A stretch of 64,000 bases of DNA from Biomphalaria glabrata (GCF_947242115.1 NC_074721.1:36124754-36188753), one strand, 5' to 3'; shown: positions 10,981-34,235, numbered from the stretch's first letter. The notes: generated from the sequence alone by a model not told the origin. Numbers and translations: made by a program.

Positions 10981-11091
10981 TTGGCATAGCTACACTATCA
11001 AAACACATACAGAAATGTAATGAGCTCTTTAAGACAAGTGGTCAGTGGTCAGTCCTACGAAATGAGTCAGTTGTAAAAAAAAAACAACAGT

Positions 11092-13932
11092 TCAGCTAGT
11101 TCCAACATCGCTGGACCGTCTTTTTCCTTCAAGTCTGAGCTGAGCCGTCATTCCCACCACTTTTTGAAAGGTCTCATGTATTGAATCGCTGTTGGCGCCT
11201 GGCGACACAGGGCAAGGGCTGAGATCTTTCAACACTAACTGTCTCCTCACGGCGGCTGGCTTCTTTTTCTTGCGGTGTCTCAGCAGGACGATGGCTTTGT
11301 TGATCAAGCTGATGGCCTGGTTCTTCTTCTTCTTTTTCTTGGACGACTTTCGAGGCTTCTTCTTTTTGACCTGACGAACTAACGGCGCTGGGGCGATAGG
11401 TTTCCTTCGACGTTTCTTGAGTTTCGTATGGACATTGTTGCTTGCGATTCTCTTGGGCTTTCTTTTACCAAGACGAATGACAGGTGGCGCTTGTGCAGCT
11501 CTCTGCTTTCGGTATTTGACGTTGACATTGGGCTGCGCGTGGAGCTTTAGGGTTTTGGCGGTCACTGTATAAGGACTAAGGATTTTAGGGGAAATGAAAG
11601 CTCGGATGCTGAAATTGTCAAAGGTACATTCGCTGGAGTCGAAACTCACACCATCTATGTGACCAGCAATCAGGTCGCAAGGGCTGGACGCCCTCCTGGT
11701 AGATCGGTCGGAATCTGTAGTGCATGGGCTTGGGTTGGGAGGGCGTGGGGACATGTTTAACACATAGGGCGCCATATCTTCCACGCTGTTATACGAGACG
11801 GAGTTTATGGGATACAATTTTCTGGAAGTCTCGGAGCGTTTTTTAGCGAGGGCGCCCATCTCCGCAACGGATGTTTGGCTAACACAGAGTGACGCAGGGT
11901 GCGGCTGGAGTGACGAAGGCCCAGTTACTGTTGGCGCAGTTTGCGCGGGGGAAACTGTTCCAGAAGTTTCTCCAGGAAGACATCGGGATGAACTGAGGAC
12001 ATCGAAAGGCGACACGAAAGAATTGTTCGGTGTTCTAATCGCTTCCGCTTGAGACAATGTTGGACTAGCTTTTGCTCTAGGTGACGGGAGATGCGAATTC
12101 CTGGACAATGGCTCTTGCAGAGTACTCTCACAGTCTATCTTGTTCACCAAAGGATTTGACGGAACTGTGCGCAACCATCGGACGACACGATCCATGTACG
12201 TGAAGTCACGCTAGAGATAAAAGACAAAATTTTTTACTAATTTCAAGTTGAAAAAAAACAACTTTAAAAGGTCTTCAGATTTGACCTATTTGTACATTAA
12301 CAGAAGCACTGATCAGTTCTCATTTATAGTTCATTTTGGTGAGATGCAGTAAGTTTAGATATATTGTCTTTAATATTTGTGTTCGGAGCTTTTAATAAAT
12401 TGGTTCAATTTAAATTCGATATAGCTGAAGGGAAATAATTCATGAGAAGAATTAGTTTGTTAATTAGATTCGAAAATATCCTATGGTCGACTTTGAATAT
12501 ATTTGTGCTTAATAATAGGAGTACGCATATCTTTGAGGAACATATCTCTTAGAGACACACATCTTTCTAAAACACATCTCATAGAGACACACATCTTTCT
12601 AAAACACATCTCATAGAGACGAGACACATCTCTCCGAGAAACACTTCTCTTAGAGACATTCATCTCTGAAAAACGCATCTCTTGAAGACATATATCTCTG
12701 GAGGACTGGTTTCTTAATCACTGAAAAGTTTTGTTTTGAAAAGAAAATCTACTCAAACCTACTCATACCTTCTTAAACGCTGATAAACATGAAATAAAAA
12801 AAGATAACTTTGAAAAAAAAACAACCTCAAACCCTATTCAGAGTTGCTAACCTCAATCGTTCAATATTTAGAAATTAAAAAAAAATCCACTTTGTTGTTA
12901 GTATTAAGTGAAAGGAAGAAAAAAGTATATTTTAGAATTATTTAAAAAAAATACGCGGCAAACTCTTTCTAAAGCTATTCAAGAATAAATAAGTCTACTA
13001 AGCAGTTACTTAACGAGAGTTACGGCGGCCTCGAAAGTTATTCAGAAACTCGTTCGCATATAAGAATATTTTGATGAATGATTTTCGCTGCTTTCAATAA
13101 TTCAACTTACATAACTTGTTGGCTCTGAGTATGTTGACTTTGTCCACATCATTTGGTCTCTGACTGTCAACTGATGACCCGACTCCTCCAAGCTTCTTCC
13201 AGACACTGACGGCTTGTGGGCCTGATGTGATTTGCGCGTCAGCAGATGCGAGCTGAGCGTTTCTTCCTCATACGTAGGTTGGATCCAGCTTGGCCCTAAC
13301 GTCGGGAAGAGTCGTCTGCTTGCCTGTGCACTCGTGTGATGAAACCTTGACCTCTGGAAGGAAAATTGCTTGTTGAAGCATTTCTCCTCGCGGCTTTGAG
13401 AAACTTGGCTTCTCACGTACATCCACTTCTCCGGAAATGGTTTTGTTGTCAGGGAAACAGGACGACACTCTACCTTGAAGTCTTCCTCTCTAGTATCGGC
13501 TTTTAGCATGCAATCTGGTGCTTTTCTTGGTGGGTACGCAGTAAAGCTATTGGGGGATCTCTTATCTACAGCGGCCTTATAGTTTTTCTTGTTACTAAAT
13601 TGCGAGCCTATTGCCAAGGAGTGATCTGTCGGTATTTTCCTCGCTTGATGTGTCTTGCAGTTCTCCAGGATGGGCAGACAACCTCGATAAGTCGACTTTG
13701 GACAAGCTTTCAGCGAGTCTGGCGCGTCGCCGTTGTCTTGGTGGGTCTGGTAGATTTGTGACAACTTGTGAGGCAAGAAGGGCATGTCTTTGTCATCTAG
13801 GCAACAGATATCCTGCCTCTTGCAGAGCTCAATGCTTTTATCTGAACTGGGTCCATCACTGAAGATATATTCAGGCTTAGGCATCCTGATAATGTCTCCA
13901 TGACCACAGTTAGACAAATGTCGTACAGCCAT
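11092..13932 (-). CDS. uncharacterised lysine-rich protein, two exons
   Basis: Coding exons are 13932-13111 (274 codons) and 12210-11092 (372 codons plus stop). The donor is a perfect GTAAGT at 13110-13105, and the acceptor ends CTCTAG at 12216-12211 after a pyrimidine-rich tract. Both joints are phase 0, and the second exon is open from its first codon (RDFTY before an internal Met). The start ATG at 13932 has A at -3 and G at +4. The 646-residue product is Ser/Pro/Thr-rich and lacks membrane segments. Its last third (about residues 500-600) is strongly basic, with several Lys/Arg runs that look like nuclear or nucleolar localisation signals. I do not recognise the family. A nuclear role is inferred from the basic runs only. 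Further 5' non-coding exons are possible. Confidence 0.78.
12530..12700. repeat. intronic minisatellite, about 30 bp
   Basis: Four to five loose units of ACACATCTTTCTAAAACACA and CTCTTAGAGACA type within the 900-bp intron of the lysine-rich protein gene. Confidence 0.65.
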
Positions 13933-15314
13933 TTTTGGAAATATGCTTTTTACAATGTAACGTTTCTTTAGAATATTTTGATGACAGGACTGACTCCAGG
14001 CTCATTACATTTTGTCATTTTACAGCATAAATAATCTCTTGCTTCGTAGTTAGACTATATTGAAGATCTTTTGTTTTCTAGTCCCCGGAAACTGAATAGA
14101 AAGAAACAAAACAATGAAGATAAAATAACATTTAACAAAATAAACAATAACTAAAATTAAAAATTCAATTACAATTTTCGTTTCAAGCTGATTATCCTCT
14201 AAACAAAATGCACAACTTGATGATTAACGCATGCATACCTAAGTAACTTAAAGTTCCCCTTTCAGACCTTGTGGTCTATAGGGCAGATGATGTAAAGGTC
14301 AGAAGCAGATGACCTTTACCTGTATACGTGCTGGACGTAATAATCCTTATTTGAACGAACGTCTGTTACTTATAAGATACTAATGAAAGCGATCCAAATT
14401 TAAATTCAAACGAACCAGCAAAATCAGCCCAGGAGGAGCGTCTCCAGTCTAGAGAATGCTGACCATATTCTTCAAAGCTGTATATTTACCAAGAAGACTG
14501 AACACGATACTGGCCCGAGGACACACTGTATGGAGCGCTGCCTGATCTGAAAATCCACAGCGCAGGTCATCTCATATAATATATGAAACTAGTGATCAGG
14601 ACACTTCTCGAGGGAGTGTGAGACACTTAGTTAGTGTTATTAGTTTGTAAAGAGACGCACCATAGTTGGCGGACTTTGAACGCGACATTTAGTGACGTCA
14701 CGACTTAGTTGGGTTATAGATTTTTGCTGTACATATAGTCAGTTGGTGTTAAGACTTCATAGGGATCACGTGATATTACAGACAGTATCTCGACTGTGGC
14801 CTTTTCCGATACTAAACGTCATTTAAGTTTGTATAACGGTTTGGACTTAGTCTTTCCTACTTGTTACATGTGTATGTCTTGTTACCTGTTAGTTAAGTAC
14901 ATCGAATACACCCGTACAAGAAACCCAGACATCTCCAGAGTAATCTGTCGAAGTTAGACAGTCATAAACACCTACAAGGCAAGGCTTATCACAGGAGCAG
15001 TTTAAAAAAAAGAAGAAAAATATTTTTAACAAAAGATTTCTATGAAAACACAGATACTTGAGAGGGCTCACAAGAAAATCTGTTCTTCAAGTATCAGAAT
15101 TGCTTAGAATAATTGAGTGCTAAAAGACATTAAGTCATTTCTTGGTGAACTTTTGGAAATATTGTTACAACATCGTGGTGTCTGGATCCGTATTGAAATA
15201 TAATTTTAAATACAGAGTTCGATTATTGAAAGAAGAAGGCCAATGACTACAATTATACTGAAACAAATGATTTAAAGATTGATCGGAATACAGAGCAAGC
15301 CTAAATCCTACACT
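13933..15314. other. gene-free stretch upstream of the minus-strand gene
   Basis: Presumed 5' flank of the lysine-rich protein gene. It holds one SINE A remnant (14253-14330). The segment 14640-14890 has GTGACGTCACGA and CACGTGA, which could be CREB-type and E-box-type sites, but nothing fixes a promoter here. Confidence 0.4.
14253..14330 (-). mobile_element. SINE A, tail fragment
   Basis: Carries the CAGACCTTGTGGTCTATAGG tail of family A, with a small inverted duplication of GATGACCTTTAC. Head and box sequences are missing. Confidence 0.65.
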
Positions 15315-15600
15315 AAATTATAAAGATGTTGATATAAAGATGTTGATATAAAGATGTTGATGTCAAGATGTTGATATAAAGATGTTGATATAAATATGTT
15401 GATTAAAGATGATGTCAAGATGTTGATATAAAGATGTTGATATAAAGATGTTGATATAAAGATGTTGATGTCAAGATGTTGATATAAAGATGTTGATATA
15501 AATATGTTGATTAAAGATGATGTCAAGATGTTGATATAAAGATGTTGATATAAAGATGTTGATATAAAGATGATGATATAAAGATGATGATATGAACAAA
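15315..15600. repeat. minisatellite, 14-bp unit
   Basis: About twenty units of GATGTTGATATAAA, with occasional GTC and shortened units arranged in a repeating higher-order pattern. The open frame crossing it on the minus strand is a by-product. Confidence 0.9.
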
Positions 15601-15619
15601 AGTGTTGCAACCTTTGTAC

Positions 15620-16030
15620 CATTTATTTTTCTCTCTCTTCCGCCAACCTAGTGTAGATCTAGAGCGTGTAAATAATTCATAGAAGCTAGATCTTCTGTCA
15701 GTGGATTCCTAGAAGTAGAACCTAAGTCTTCAATCACTGAATCAGTGAACTTCTAGAAGCTAACCTTCTAATCTTCTAATTCTATCTTTGAATTGACACA
15801 AGTTCTTCTATGTTTCAATCTTTGGATTCGATCTAGATCTAGACTAGTTCACAATGGCTACTATTGATTTGATGGAGTTCATGTTTTTTGTTTAACTTCC
15901 ACTTCCGACATAGAATGACGCTGTTGATAATATAAGCGTTTTGGTTTCGAGAGTAGTTGTGGCTGTTTGGTAAATGGCAGGCGCTACTTTGAGAGCAAAA
16001 GATTGAGTAAAAAAAATGGAATGAACAAAA
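15620..16030. other. gene-free stretch
   Basis: AT-rich sequence with words such as CTAGAAG and GATCTAGATCTAGA. Nothing else is recognised. Confidence 0.4.
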
Positions 16031-16034
16031 CATT

Positions 16035-16345
16035 GTGATTCTACTCCACTCCACTATTGTTTTGGATCGTTGGGGCACCACGCATGATCTGTTGGCCATC
16101 ACTCTCCATTCTTCTCTATCTTTTGTCTCTGTCTCTGTCTTCTTTGTCTTCTGTTGGGATTAGTATCTATTTCGTTGACAGGTCTGTGCATTCCTTCATG
16201 TTATCTTACCATCAACACTTTTGTCTGTGTCATTATTGTCCCTGGATCTGTTCCCTGGATCTGTTCCCTGGCTTTGTTCCCTGGATATGTTCCCTGAAGA
16301 AAAGTCTTTGCGAGTCCTTGTTATCTTGTATCTTGTGATATGGCT
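16035..16345 (-). pseudogene. LINE 3' fragment, RTE-like
   Basis: The minus strand carries DREEWRVMANRSCVVPQRSK, the same tail as the 9660 copy (WRKTVDKSCVVSQR), and an ITRxxxTRKDF piece further upstream. Frames are broken. A short repeat of CCCTGGATCTGTT at 16238-16292 has expanded inside it. Confidence 0.6.
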
Positions 16346-16520
16346 GTACACTCTAAGCTTGAGGTTTTTTTAGACAATGGTCAGTCAGAATGTCATTGTG
16401 GGGCCTGATCGCCATTCTGATCCTGTTTTTTATTTAATTTCTTCTTTTGTGATAAGGCCAAAGCGATACCTATATAATCTTTTTATTGCATCTCGATTTT
16501 ATGGCTTGGATCCCACGCCC

Positions 16521-17215
16521 TAGTTCTGCACGATCGTGTATTGAGTCAGAAAGATCTAAGGCTGTCATTCGGATCTTGAAGCTAAGCTTAGATCTCTGTT
16601 AAAGGCAGTCCAATTCTATTTAGTTCTGCGCGATCGTTTATTGAGTCAGAAAGATCTAAGGCAGTCACTTGGATCTTAAAGCTAAGCTTAAATCTCTGTT
16701 AAAGGCAGTCCAATTCTATTTAGTTCTGCGCGATCGTTTATTGAGTCAGAAAGATCTAAGGCAGTCACTTGGATCTTAAAGCTAAGCTTAAATCTCTGTT
16801 AAAGGCAGTCCAATTCTATTTAGTTCTGCACGATCGTGTATTGAGTCAGAAAGATCTAAGGCAGTCACTTGGATCTTAAAGCTAAGCTTAAATCTCTGTT
16901 AAAGGCAGTCCAATTCTATTTAGTTCTGCGCGATCGTGTATTGAGTCAGAAAGATCTAAGGCTGTCATTCGGATCTTAAAGCTAAGCTTAAATCTCTGTT
17001 AAAGGCAGTCCAATTCTATTTAGTTCTGCGTGATCGTTTATTGAGTCAGAAAGATCTAAGGCAGTCACTTGGATCTTAAAGCTAAGCTTAAATCTCTGTT
17101 AAAGTCAGTCCAATTCTATTTAGTTCTGCACGATCGTTTATTGAGTCAGAAAGATCTAAGGCTGTCATTCGGATCTTGAAGCTAAGCTTAGATCTCTGTT
17201 AAAGGCAGTCCAATT
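16521..17215. repeat. satellite, seven units of 100 bp
   Basis: Each unit begins TAGTTCTGCRCGATCGT and starts exactly 100 bp after the last (16521, 16621, up to 17121); the seventh stops at about 95 bp. Units differ by few substitutions. Each holds GGCAGTC twice and the near-palindrome TTAAAGCTAAGCTTAA. No open frame is conserved. Confidence 0.95.
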
Positions 17216-18521
17216 GGGCGAGTTTAAAAGATGGCGGAGTAGGAACGTTAAAGATCAAACCAGAAGTCAGTTGGGTTTTGTTGATACATGATGTAATGCT
17301 GTGTGAGAGTTAGTTCCCTTAGCGGAGTAGGAAGTGTGGGTTGCTGTTTGTCATCTAATATGGTGGAATAAAGCCTGTGTGTGTGTTTTGTAAATCGGCC
17401 TTGTCATTTATCTATTTCTACTTGTATTTATGAGTATATTAAGAGGCTTAAAATAAGACACCAGTAAATAAAAAACAATAAAACACCACGGCACAGACAT
17501 TTTGAAACTCTTTCCCTTTATAAAAAAAACTGTCTCTACGTTAGACAAAGATAATTAAATTAAATTTAAGCCCACAACAGACTTTGATCACGTCTGCGTC
17601 AGAGGTACAAATGCTCCTCCTTTCCTTCTGCCATTAGAGAAAGGAACGGGTTGCCTCAATCAAACCAACGACTTAGCAAAATTTAAAATCTCTCGTGACG
17701 TTAGCATGCAGTGTGCACTATATTAACACTAGTTGGACATCATTACCGCCTGTTTTGAAGGAGCGTCAGTAATTGATGAGATAAGATGCGATAAAATATA
17801 GAGGTCACAGAGATATGGGTTTGTGAGTTGAACAGCTTAATTGAAGTTATATGAGAATTGATTCGTGAAACATTTTTACTTATAAAATTTTTGTTTTGTT
17901 TTAAAATTTCTACGGGATTTCCTTTCGTAAGTTGACTATGTGTATAGATCTATAATTCGTTTGTAATTGTAAGCATAGTTCACAATTTTTAATACTAGAT
18001 CTAGATTTAATTTACAAACTTTTTTTTTTCTTCCTTCCTTTCTTTCTTTCTTTCTTTCTAAACTAGTTTTCCTTGGAAATACTTCGTATGGCATGCGTCT
18101 GAATTACTAACCCCTGACAGTAATCGAGTCACCTAGTCCAACTCTTGGCCTTTGCTGGCTTTAACTTTAAGTGTGGTTCTGATATTGGGTCCAGCGAATA
18201 TTGTTATCACTGATAGAAGCGGTAAAGGTGAGTAACTGGCGCCTAAGCCAGTAAGGTTCGGGCAGGATAGGTTCGTTAGATTTGGCAGACTATCCGACTA
18301 GCAGAAGGCAAACTATATTCCAACCTCTGCTGCCTTGCAACTATACCCAATCATGGGAAGGGCTTCAGGGCCGGCGACCCATTAGGCAGTTTGCAGAAAT
18401 CAGTACTACACTCTGGTAGAACCTACGACACTGCTGATCTCAAACTGTTTCGGCTCTTGCCGTTCCTTTGGATACATCAGCTGCGTGGAGAGGGGGGGGG
18501 GGGTAAGTGCTCTGTGGGCGC
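17216..18521. other. gene-free stretch with repeat debris
   Basis: It begins with a unique GC-richer piece containing two GCGGAGTAGGAA words and an AATAAAGCCTGTG word (17216-17400). A probable LINE RT tail remnant lies at 17570-17720 on the plus strand. A short TTTC run is at about 18028-18060. The piece 18160-18480 looks like an unclassified interspersed repeat. No host gene is seen. Confidence 0.45.
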
Positions 18522-18705
18522 GAGACCAATCCTTATAGAAGGCCTAAACACTGACCTGCAACGTCACAACCTGTGGGCAGCTTAGACCAATAGCTTGTTG
18601 CCACGCCACAGGTCTGTGCGACGTGGCAACGCGCTATTGGTTTAAACTGCCCACAGCTTGTGACGTTGCAGGTCAGTGCTGAAGCCTTCTTTAACAAATG
18701 GTCTC
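18522..18705. mobile_element. hairpin MITE family E, copy 1
   Basis: 184-bp near-perfect palindrome beginning GAGACCAAT and ending ATGGTCTC. The arms share CACTGACCTGCAACGTCACA against TGTGACGTTGCAGGTCAGTG, and the two halves meet at a GTTGCCACG / CGTGGCAAC core. Second copy at 28600-28792. No clear target duplication at this copy. Confidence 0.85.
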
Positions 18706-19114
18706 AGTAAGCGACATCGTTCCGACCACAGCTGATGTCCAGGCATTACTTTATGTGAGTTGATCCCAAGTCGTTCCTAGAATTTTTCTAATAGGAATGT
18801 ATTAAAACTCAAAATTGGTCTTTTTTTTATTTGTACAATCTAGGTGGACTTGTGGTTTATTTATTATGTTTCATTAGATAAAACTGAGGGAAAAAAAACA
18901 ACTTTTTCATTTTAGCATGGAGGAAATAACGATTTGAACCGTCATAAATTCTGAAAGAAAAATAAATAATTTATTTGTTATATGAAGTCAATGCTTTATC
19001 AAGATATTGATAAATAACACTAAAATTTGATACAACAGAGAAGTCTGCTTTTTTTCTTTTAAGAAAAATTACACCTCCCACACACACATTAAAAATGTAA
19101 CTTTCTCACTTCTC
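18706..19114. other. gene-free stretch
   Basis: AT-rich spacer between the hairpin MITE and the satellite block. No feature recognised. Confidence 0.4.
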
Positions 19115-20590
19115 CCTTACATAAAATGTAGTTTTCTCCCCTACATAAGATGTAGTTTTCTCCCTTACATAAGATGTAGTTTTCTCCCCTACATAAGATG
19201 TAGTTTTATCCTCTACATAAGATGTAGTTTTATCCCCTACATAAGATGTAGTTTTATCCCCTACATAAGATGTAGTTTTCTCCCCTACATAAGATGTAGT
19301 TTTATCCCCTACATAAGATGTAGTTTTCTCCCCTACATAAGATGTAGTTTTATCCCCTACATAAGATGTAGTTTTATCCCTTACATAAGATGTAGTTTTC
19401 TCCCCTACATAAGATGTCGTTTTATCCCCTACATAAGATGTAGTTTTCTCCCCTACATAAGATGTAGTTTTCTCCCCTACATAAGATGTAGTTTTATCCC
19501 CTACATAAGATGTAGTTTTCTCCCCTACATAAGATGTAGTTTTCTCCCCTACATAAGATGTAGTTTTCTCCCCTACATAAGATGTAGTTTTATCCCCTAC
19601 ATAAGATGTAGTTTTACCCCCTACATAAGATGTAGTTTTACCCCCTACATAAGATGTAGTTTTATCCCCTACATAAAATGTAGTTTTATCCCCTACATAA
19701 GATGTAGTTTTCTCCCCTACATAAGATGTAGTTTTATCCCCTACATAAGATGTAGTTTTATCCCCTACATAAGATGTAGTTTTATCCCCTACATAAGATG
19801 TAGTTTTCTCCCCTACATAAGATGTAGTTTTCTCCCCTACATAAGATGTAGTTTTATCCCTTACATAAGATGTAGTTTTCTCCCCTACATAAGATGTAGT
19901 TTTATCCCCTACATAAGATGTAGTTTTCTCCCCTACATAAGATGTAGTTTTATCCCCTACATAAGATGTAGTTTTATCCCCTACATAAGATGTAGTTTTA
20001 TCCCCTACATAAGATGTAGTTTTATCCCCTACATAAGATGTAGTTTTATCCCCTACATAAGATGTAGTTTTATCCCCTACATAAGATGTAGTTTTATCCC
20101 TTACATAAGATGTAGTTTTATCCCCTACATAAGATGTAGTTTTCTCCCCTACATAAGATGTAGTTTTCTCCCCTACATAAGATGTAGTTTTATCCCCTAC
20201 ATAAGATGTAGTTTTATCCCCTACATAAGATGTAGTTTTATCCCCTACATAAGATGTAGTTTTATCCCCTACATAAGATGTAGTTTTATCCCCTACATAA
20301 GATGTAGTTTTCTCCCCTACATAAGATGTAGTTTTATCCCTTACATAAGATGTAGTTTTATCCCCTACATAAGATGTAGTTTTATCCCCTACATAAGATG
20401 TAGTTTTATCCCCTACATAAGATGTAGTTTTATCCCTTACATAAGATGTAGTTTTATCCCCTACATAAGATGTAGTTTTCTCCCCTACATAAGATGTAGT
20501 TTTATCCCCTACATAAGATGTAGTTGTCTCCCCTACATAAGATGTAGTTTTATCCCCTACATAAGATGTAGTTTTATCCCTTACATAAGA
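19115..20590. repeat. satellite, 24-bp hairpin unit
   Basis: About sixty units with period 24 bp. Each contains the imperfect palindrome CTACATAAGATGTAG followed by TTTT, then A or C, then TCCC. Most variation is the two-state A/C position and an occasional C to T in CCCT. The first units (19081-19140) are more diverged and lack the full palindrome. Confidence 0.97.
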
Positions 20591-20734
20591 TTCTCTCTAA
20601 CAGAAAAATGTAATACTCTACAATTCAAATTACGAGTAGAGACTTTCTCTGATATACAAATTGTAACCTTTCTACGAAACCTTCAACCCTTACAAAATGT
20701 TTTTTTTTTCTCAATTACAAAAAATGTATCATCC

Positions 20735-21240
20735 CTTTTACAAAAACAATGTGACCCTTGTCCCTTTAGAAAAACAATGTGACCACTGCCTCTTTTACAA
20801 ATCAATGTGACCACTGCCTCTTTTACAAAAACAATGAGACCACTGCCTCTTTTACAAAAACAATGTGACCACTGCCTCTTTTACAAAAACAATGTGACCA
20901 CTGCCTCTTTTACAAAAACAATGTGACCACTGCCTCTTTTACAAAAACAATGAGACCACTGCCTCTTTTACAAAAACAATGTGACCACTGCCTCTTTTAC
21001 AAAAACAATGTGACCACTGCCTCTTTTACAAAAACAATGTGACCACTGCCTCTTTTACAAAAACAATGTGACCACTGCCTCTTTTACAAAAACAATGTGA
21101 CCACTGCCTCTTTTACTAAAACAATGTGACCACTGCCTCTTTTACAAAAACAATGTGACCACTGCCTCTTTTACTAAAACAATGTGACCACTGCCTCTTT
21201 TACAAAAACAAAGTGACCACTGCCTCTTTCCCTACAAAAA
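20735..21240. repeat. satellite, 29-bp unit
   Basis: About seventeen units with period 29 bp, core ACAATGTGACCACTGCCTCT followed by TTTACAAAA. It follows the 24-bp array after 140 bp of intermediate sequence with TTACAAAATGT words, suggesting a shared origin. Confidence 0.95.
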
Positions 21241-23611
<2,371 letters not shown>

Positions 23612-23624
23612 GACAACGGTATCC

Positions 23625-32028
<8,404 letters not shown>

Positions 32029-33159
32029 ACACGCGCTACATCACGAGAAGTGAACCATGGTGTGATAATTTGAGTTGTGGAAACTTTGACACTCAGGATT
32101 ATCTTATCTTGTGTGAACTGATAGAAGGATTTTAGTCTTAGAGACTCAACTGAATCAATCTTGGTCTTTGCAGAATACCTAGTTTATTATGTATTATATA
32201 CATGATATAAACTCCCCCCCCCCAAATCTTTGGCATAATATATTCATATTTGATTGCGTAAGACTATCCCGTGACGAAAAAAAAATCTCAAAGCAATATT
32301 AATGTATGATCTCATTTTCTTGTTGTAGAAAAATATGTAAATCTTTCCGCACCTCTTTTTAGTTACATCATTTATATTGTTTATACTAACACGTGTCCTC
32401 CCAAGAAAAGCGGAGACGAAACGTACTTATAAAAATTTGTAAGTAGCTTCTATGACGCCACTTTGTATTACTGAGACGATGAGCTCTGAAGCAATAAGTT
32501 TTACAGTTTTCTTAGGTCTTAGACATTGCTGATCACGTGACATGATCAAATGACGTATTTATGTCTCCTTATTACATAGCAGATTTCACCTCCATCCGTG
32601 CACCCAAACAATAACGTATAGTTCATTTGAAACTACATATAATGCAATACACATATTTAGTTAGATATAAAACAAAATTTATTAAATTCAAGTAAGAGAT
32701 ACAATAGAAATAAATAATACTGTTTAATGAGGGCAATATTTACGTTAAACAATATATAATTATTGCTGAAGGAAAATCCCTTTAATATGAAAAAAAATAC
32801 TTTTTTTTTCACATATTTTAACGACGTTTGAGATTGTTATTAAATTGCTCGCTTTCTCTGTAATTAGAAAGCATTTAATATTGTGATGCTTGCAATGTGC
32901 AGCGCCAAAATATTAACCATGTCTCACCTAGACATAATTTAGAAATTCATGAGCCACTGCAATCACTATATCGGTAACATTTTAATATTTGTAATATGTT
33001 ACATTCATTTATAGTAAACATTGTATATCACCCTGTGAATTGCGCTATAAAACAACATCAAATTTGTATGCTACCAGTGGCATGTTATTCATACAGATCA
33101 AGACCATTTTTTTAGTTTTTTTGAATAGCACATAATCCTTCCTTTGTTGATATGTGGGC
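32029..33159. other. downstream of the fuseless-like gene
   Basis: Probable 3' UTR followed by AT-rich intergenic sequence. An AATAAA at 32709-32714 is the first plausible polyadenylation signal noted. No other feature. Confidence 0.4.
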
Positions 33160-33291
33160 TGCAAGACTGGACGATAGCATATTCCTGCGCTGCCTTTAGG
33201 CCATCAGCAAACATTACTCAGCTCGAGTCGGGATTCGATCTCAAGCCCCCTAGCTAACAGGGCGTTGCCACTCATCTACCATCCCACATCA
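33160..33291 (-). mobile_element. SINE B-related fragment
   Basis: Shares CTGCCTTTAGGC and CGAGTCGGGATTCGATCTCA with family B, including the B box region, but diverged and truncated. Confidence 0.6.
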
Positions 33292-33654
33292 CTACGATCG
33301 TTTCGTCACATTGTAATACATATATATATATATTTAGTCAGTGTAGACAGGGATACTGCCCATTTGTTAAAAAGAATCAGAGTATTTGACAAGATCATTG
33401 GCCTTACTAGAACAATATTTTTTTTTTGGGTGGGGGGCGGGAAAAGAGGGGGGGGGGGTGGACAAAGTCCCAACTACCTTCCTCTGTACTCATTGGGTAA
33501 GATGAACATATAGAATAATATAGATTGATTGTAAAATATTGTATTCCTGTTACATTATTAGTTTTATGAAGTCAATACTTGTGTGTCTAATGACAATAAA
33601 TGACATTGCTTGATTCTATACAAAAATATTCCTTTATTTATCAATACGTGTTAT

Positions 33655-33825
33655 AATGTTTGTATTATAATGTTTGTGTTCTAATGTTTGTGTTCTAATG
33701 TTTGTGTTATAATGTTTGTGTTATAATGTTTGTGTTATAATGTTTGTATTATAATGTTTGTATTATAATGTTTGTGTTCTAATGTTTGTATTATAATGTT
33801 TGTGTTATAATGTTTGTATTATAAT
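33655..33825. repeat. minisatellite, 14-bp unit
   Basis: Twelve units of GTTATAATGTTTGT, with T/G and A/C alternations (TTGTATT, TTGTGTT, TTCTAAT). Confidence 0.92.
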
Positions 33826-33934
33826 ACCCAAATTATTTTCTACTATTGTTTAACAAAATCCTTATTGCATTATTGCAGTTTCAGGAAGTAATTTGCTGAA
33901 TGTAGAGCTACGTGTAGGCGGGTCGGTCTGTCGG

Positions 33935-34235
33935 TTACTTAGACCCTCCCCCTTCATTCAGTAACCCATTGGGCGGCAAGCTGTCTCCATAAAGATCTAT
34001 CACTGGACATGTCTGAAGCCTCTTCCCACCTGGTGTCCACTGCTCTGAGGTCCTCCCTGAAAATGTGGCACCAAGCTTATACGAGGACGCCCCTGTGTGC
34101 GCTTTTCTCTTGGCCTCCATGTCACTGCAACTGTAAGTATGCAGTGATTCCCTCTAAACCTCCTACGCCTCTCGGTCACAACTTTAGTAAGTGGTCGTGT
34201 CCCCTTACCGGCCCAAAAATTCATTGTTTTCACGA
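33935..34235 (-). pseudogene. LINE 3' fragment
   Basis: Minus-strand pieces read EKRTQGRPR, then in another frame FREDLRAVDTRWEEA-like sequence, then SLWRQLAAQWV. These match the C-terminal end of animal non-LTR retrotransposon polyproteins. At least two frame changes. No RT core is left. Confidence 0.65.

Noticed and set aside
14640-14890. Possible solo LTR or promoter
   Set aside because: Has CRE-like and E-box-like words, but no TG/CA ends with a duplication and no second copy in the window.
15308-15622. 104-codon minus frame over the 14-bp minisatellite
   Set aside because: Pure product of the tandem repeat.
19115-21240. CRISPR-like direct repeats
   Set aside because: Units are contiguous with no unique spacers, and the genome is animal-like. 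These are satellites.
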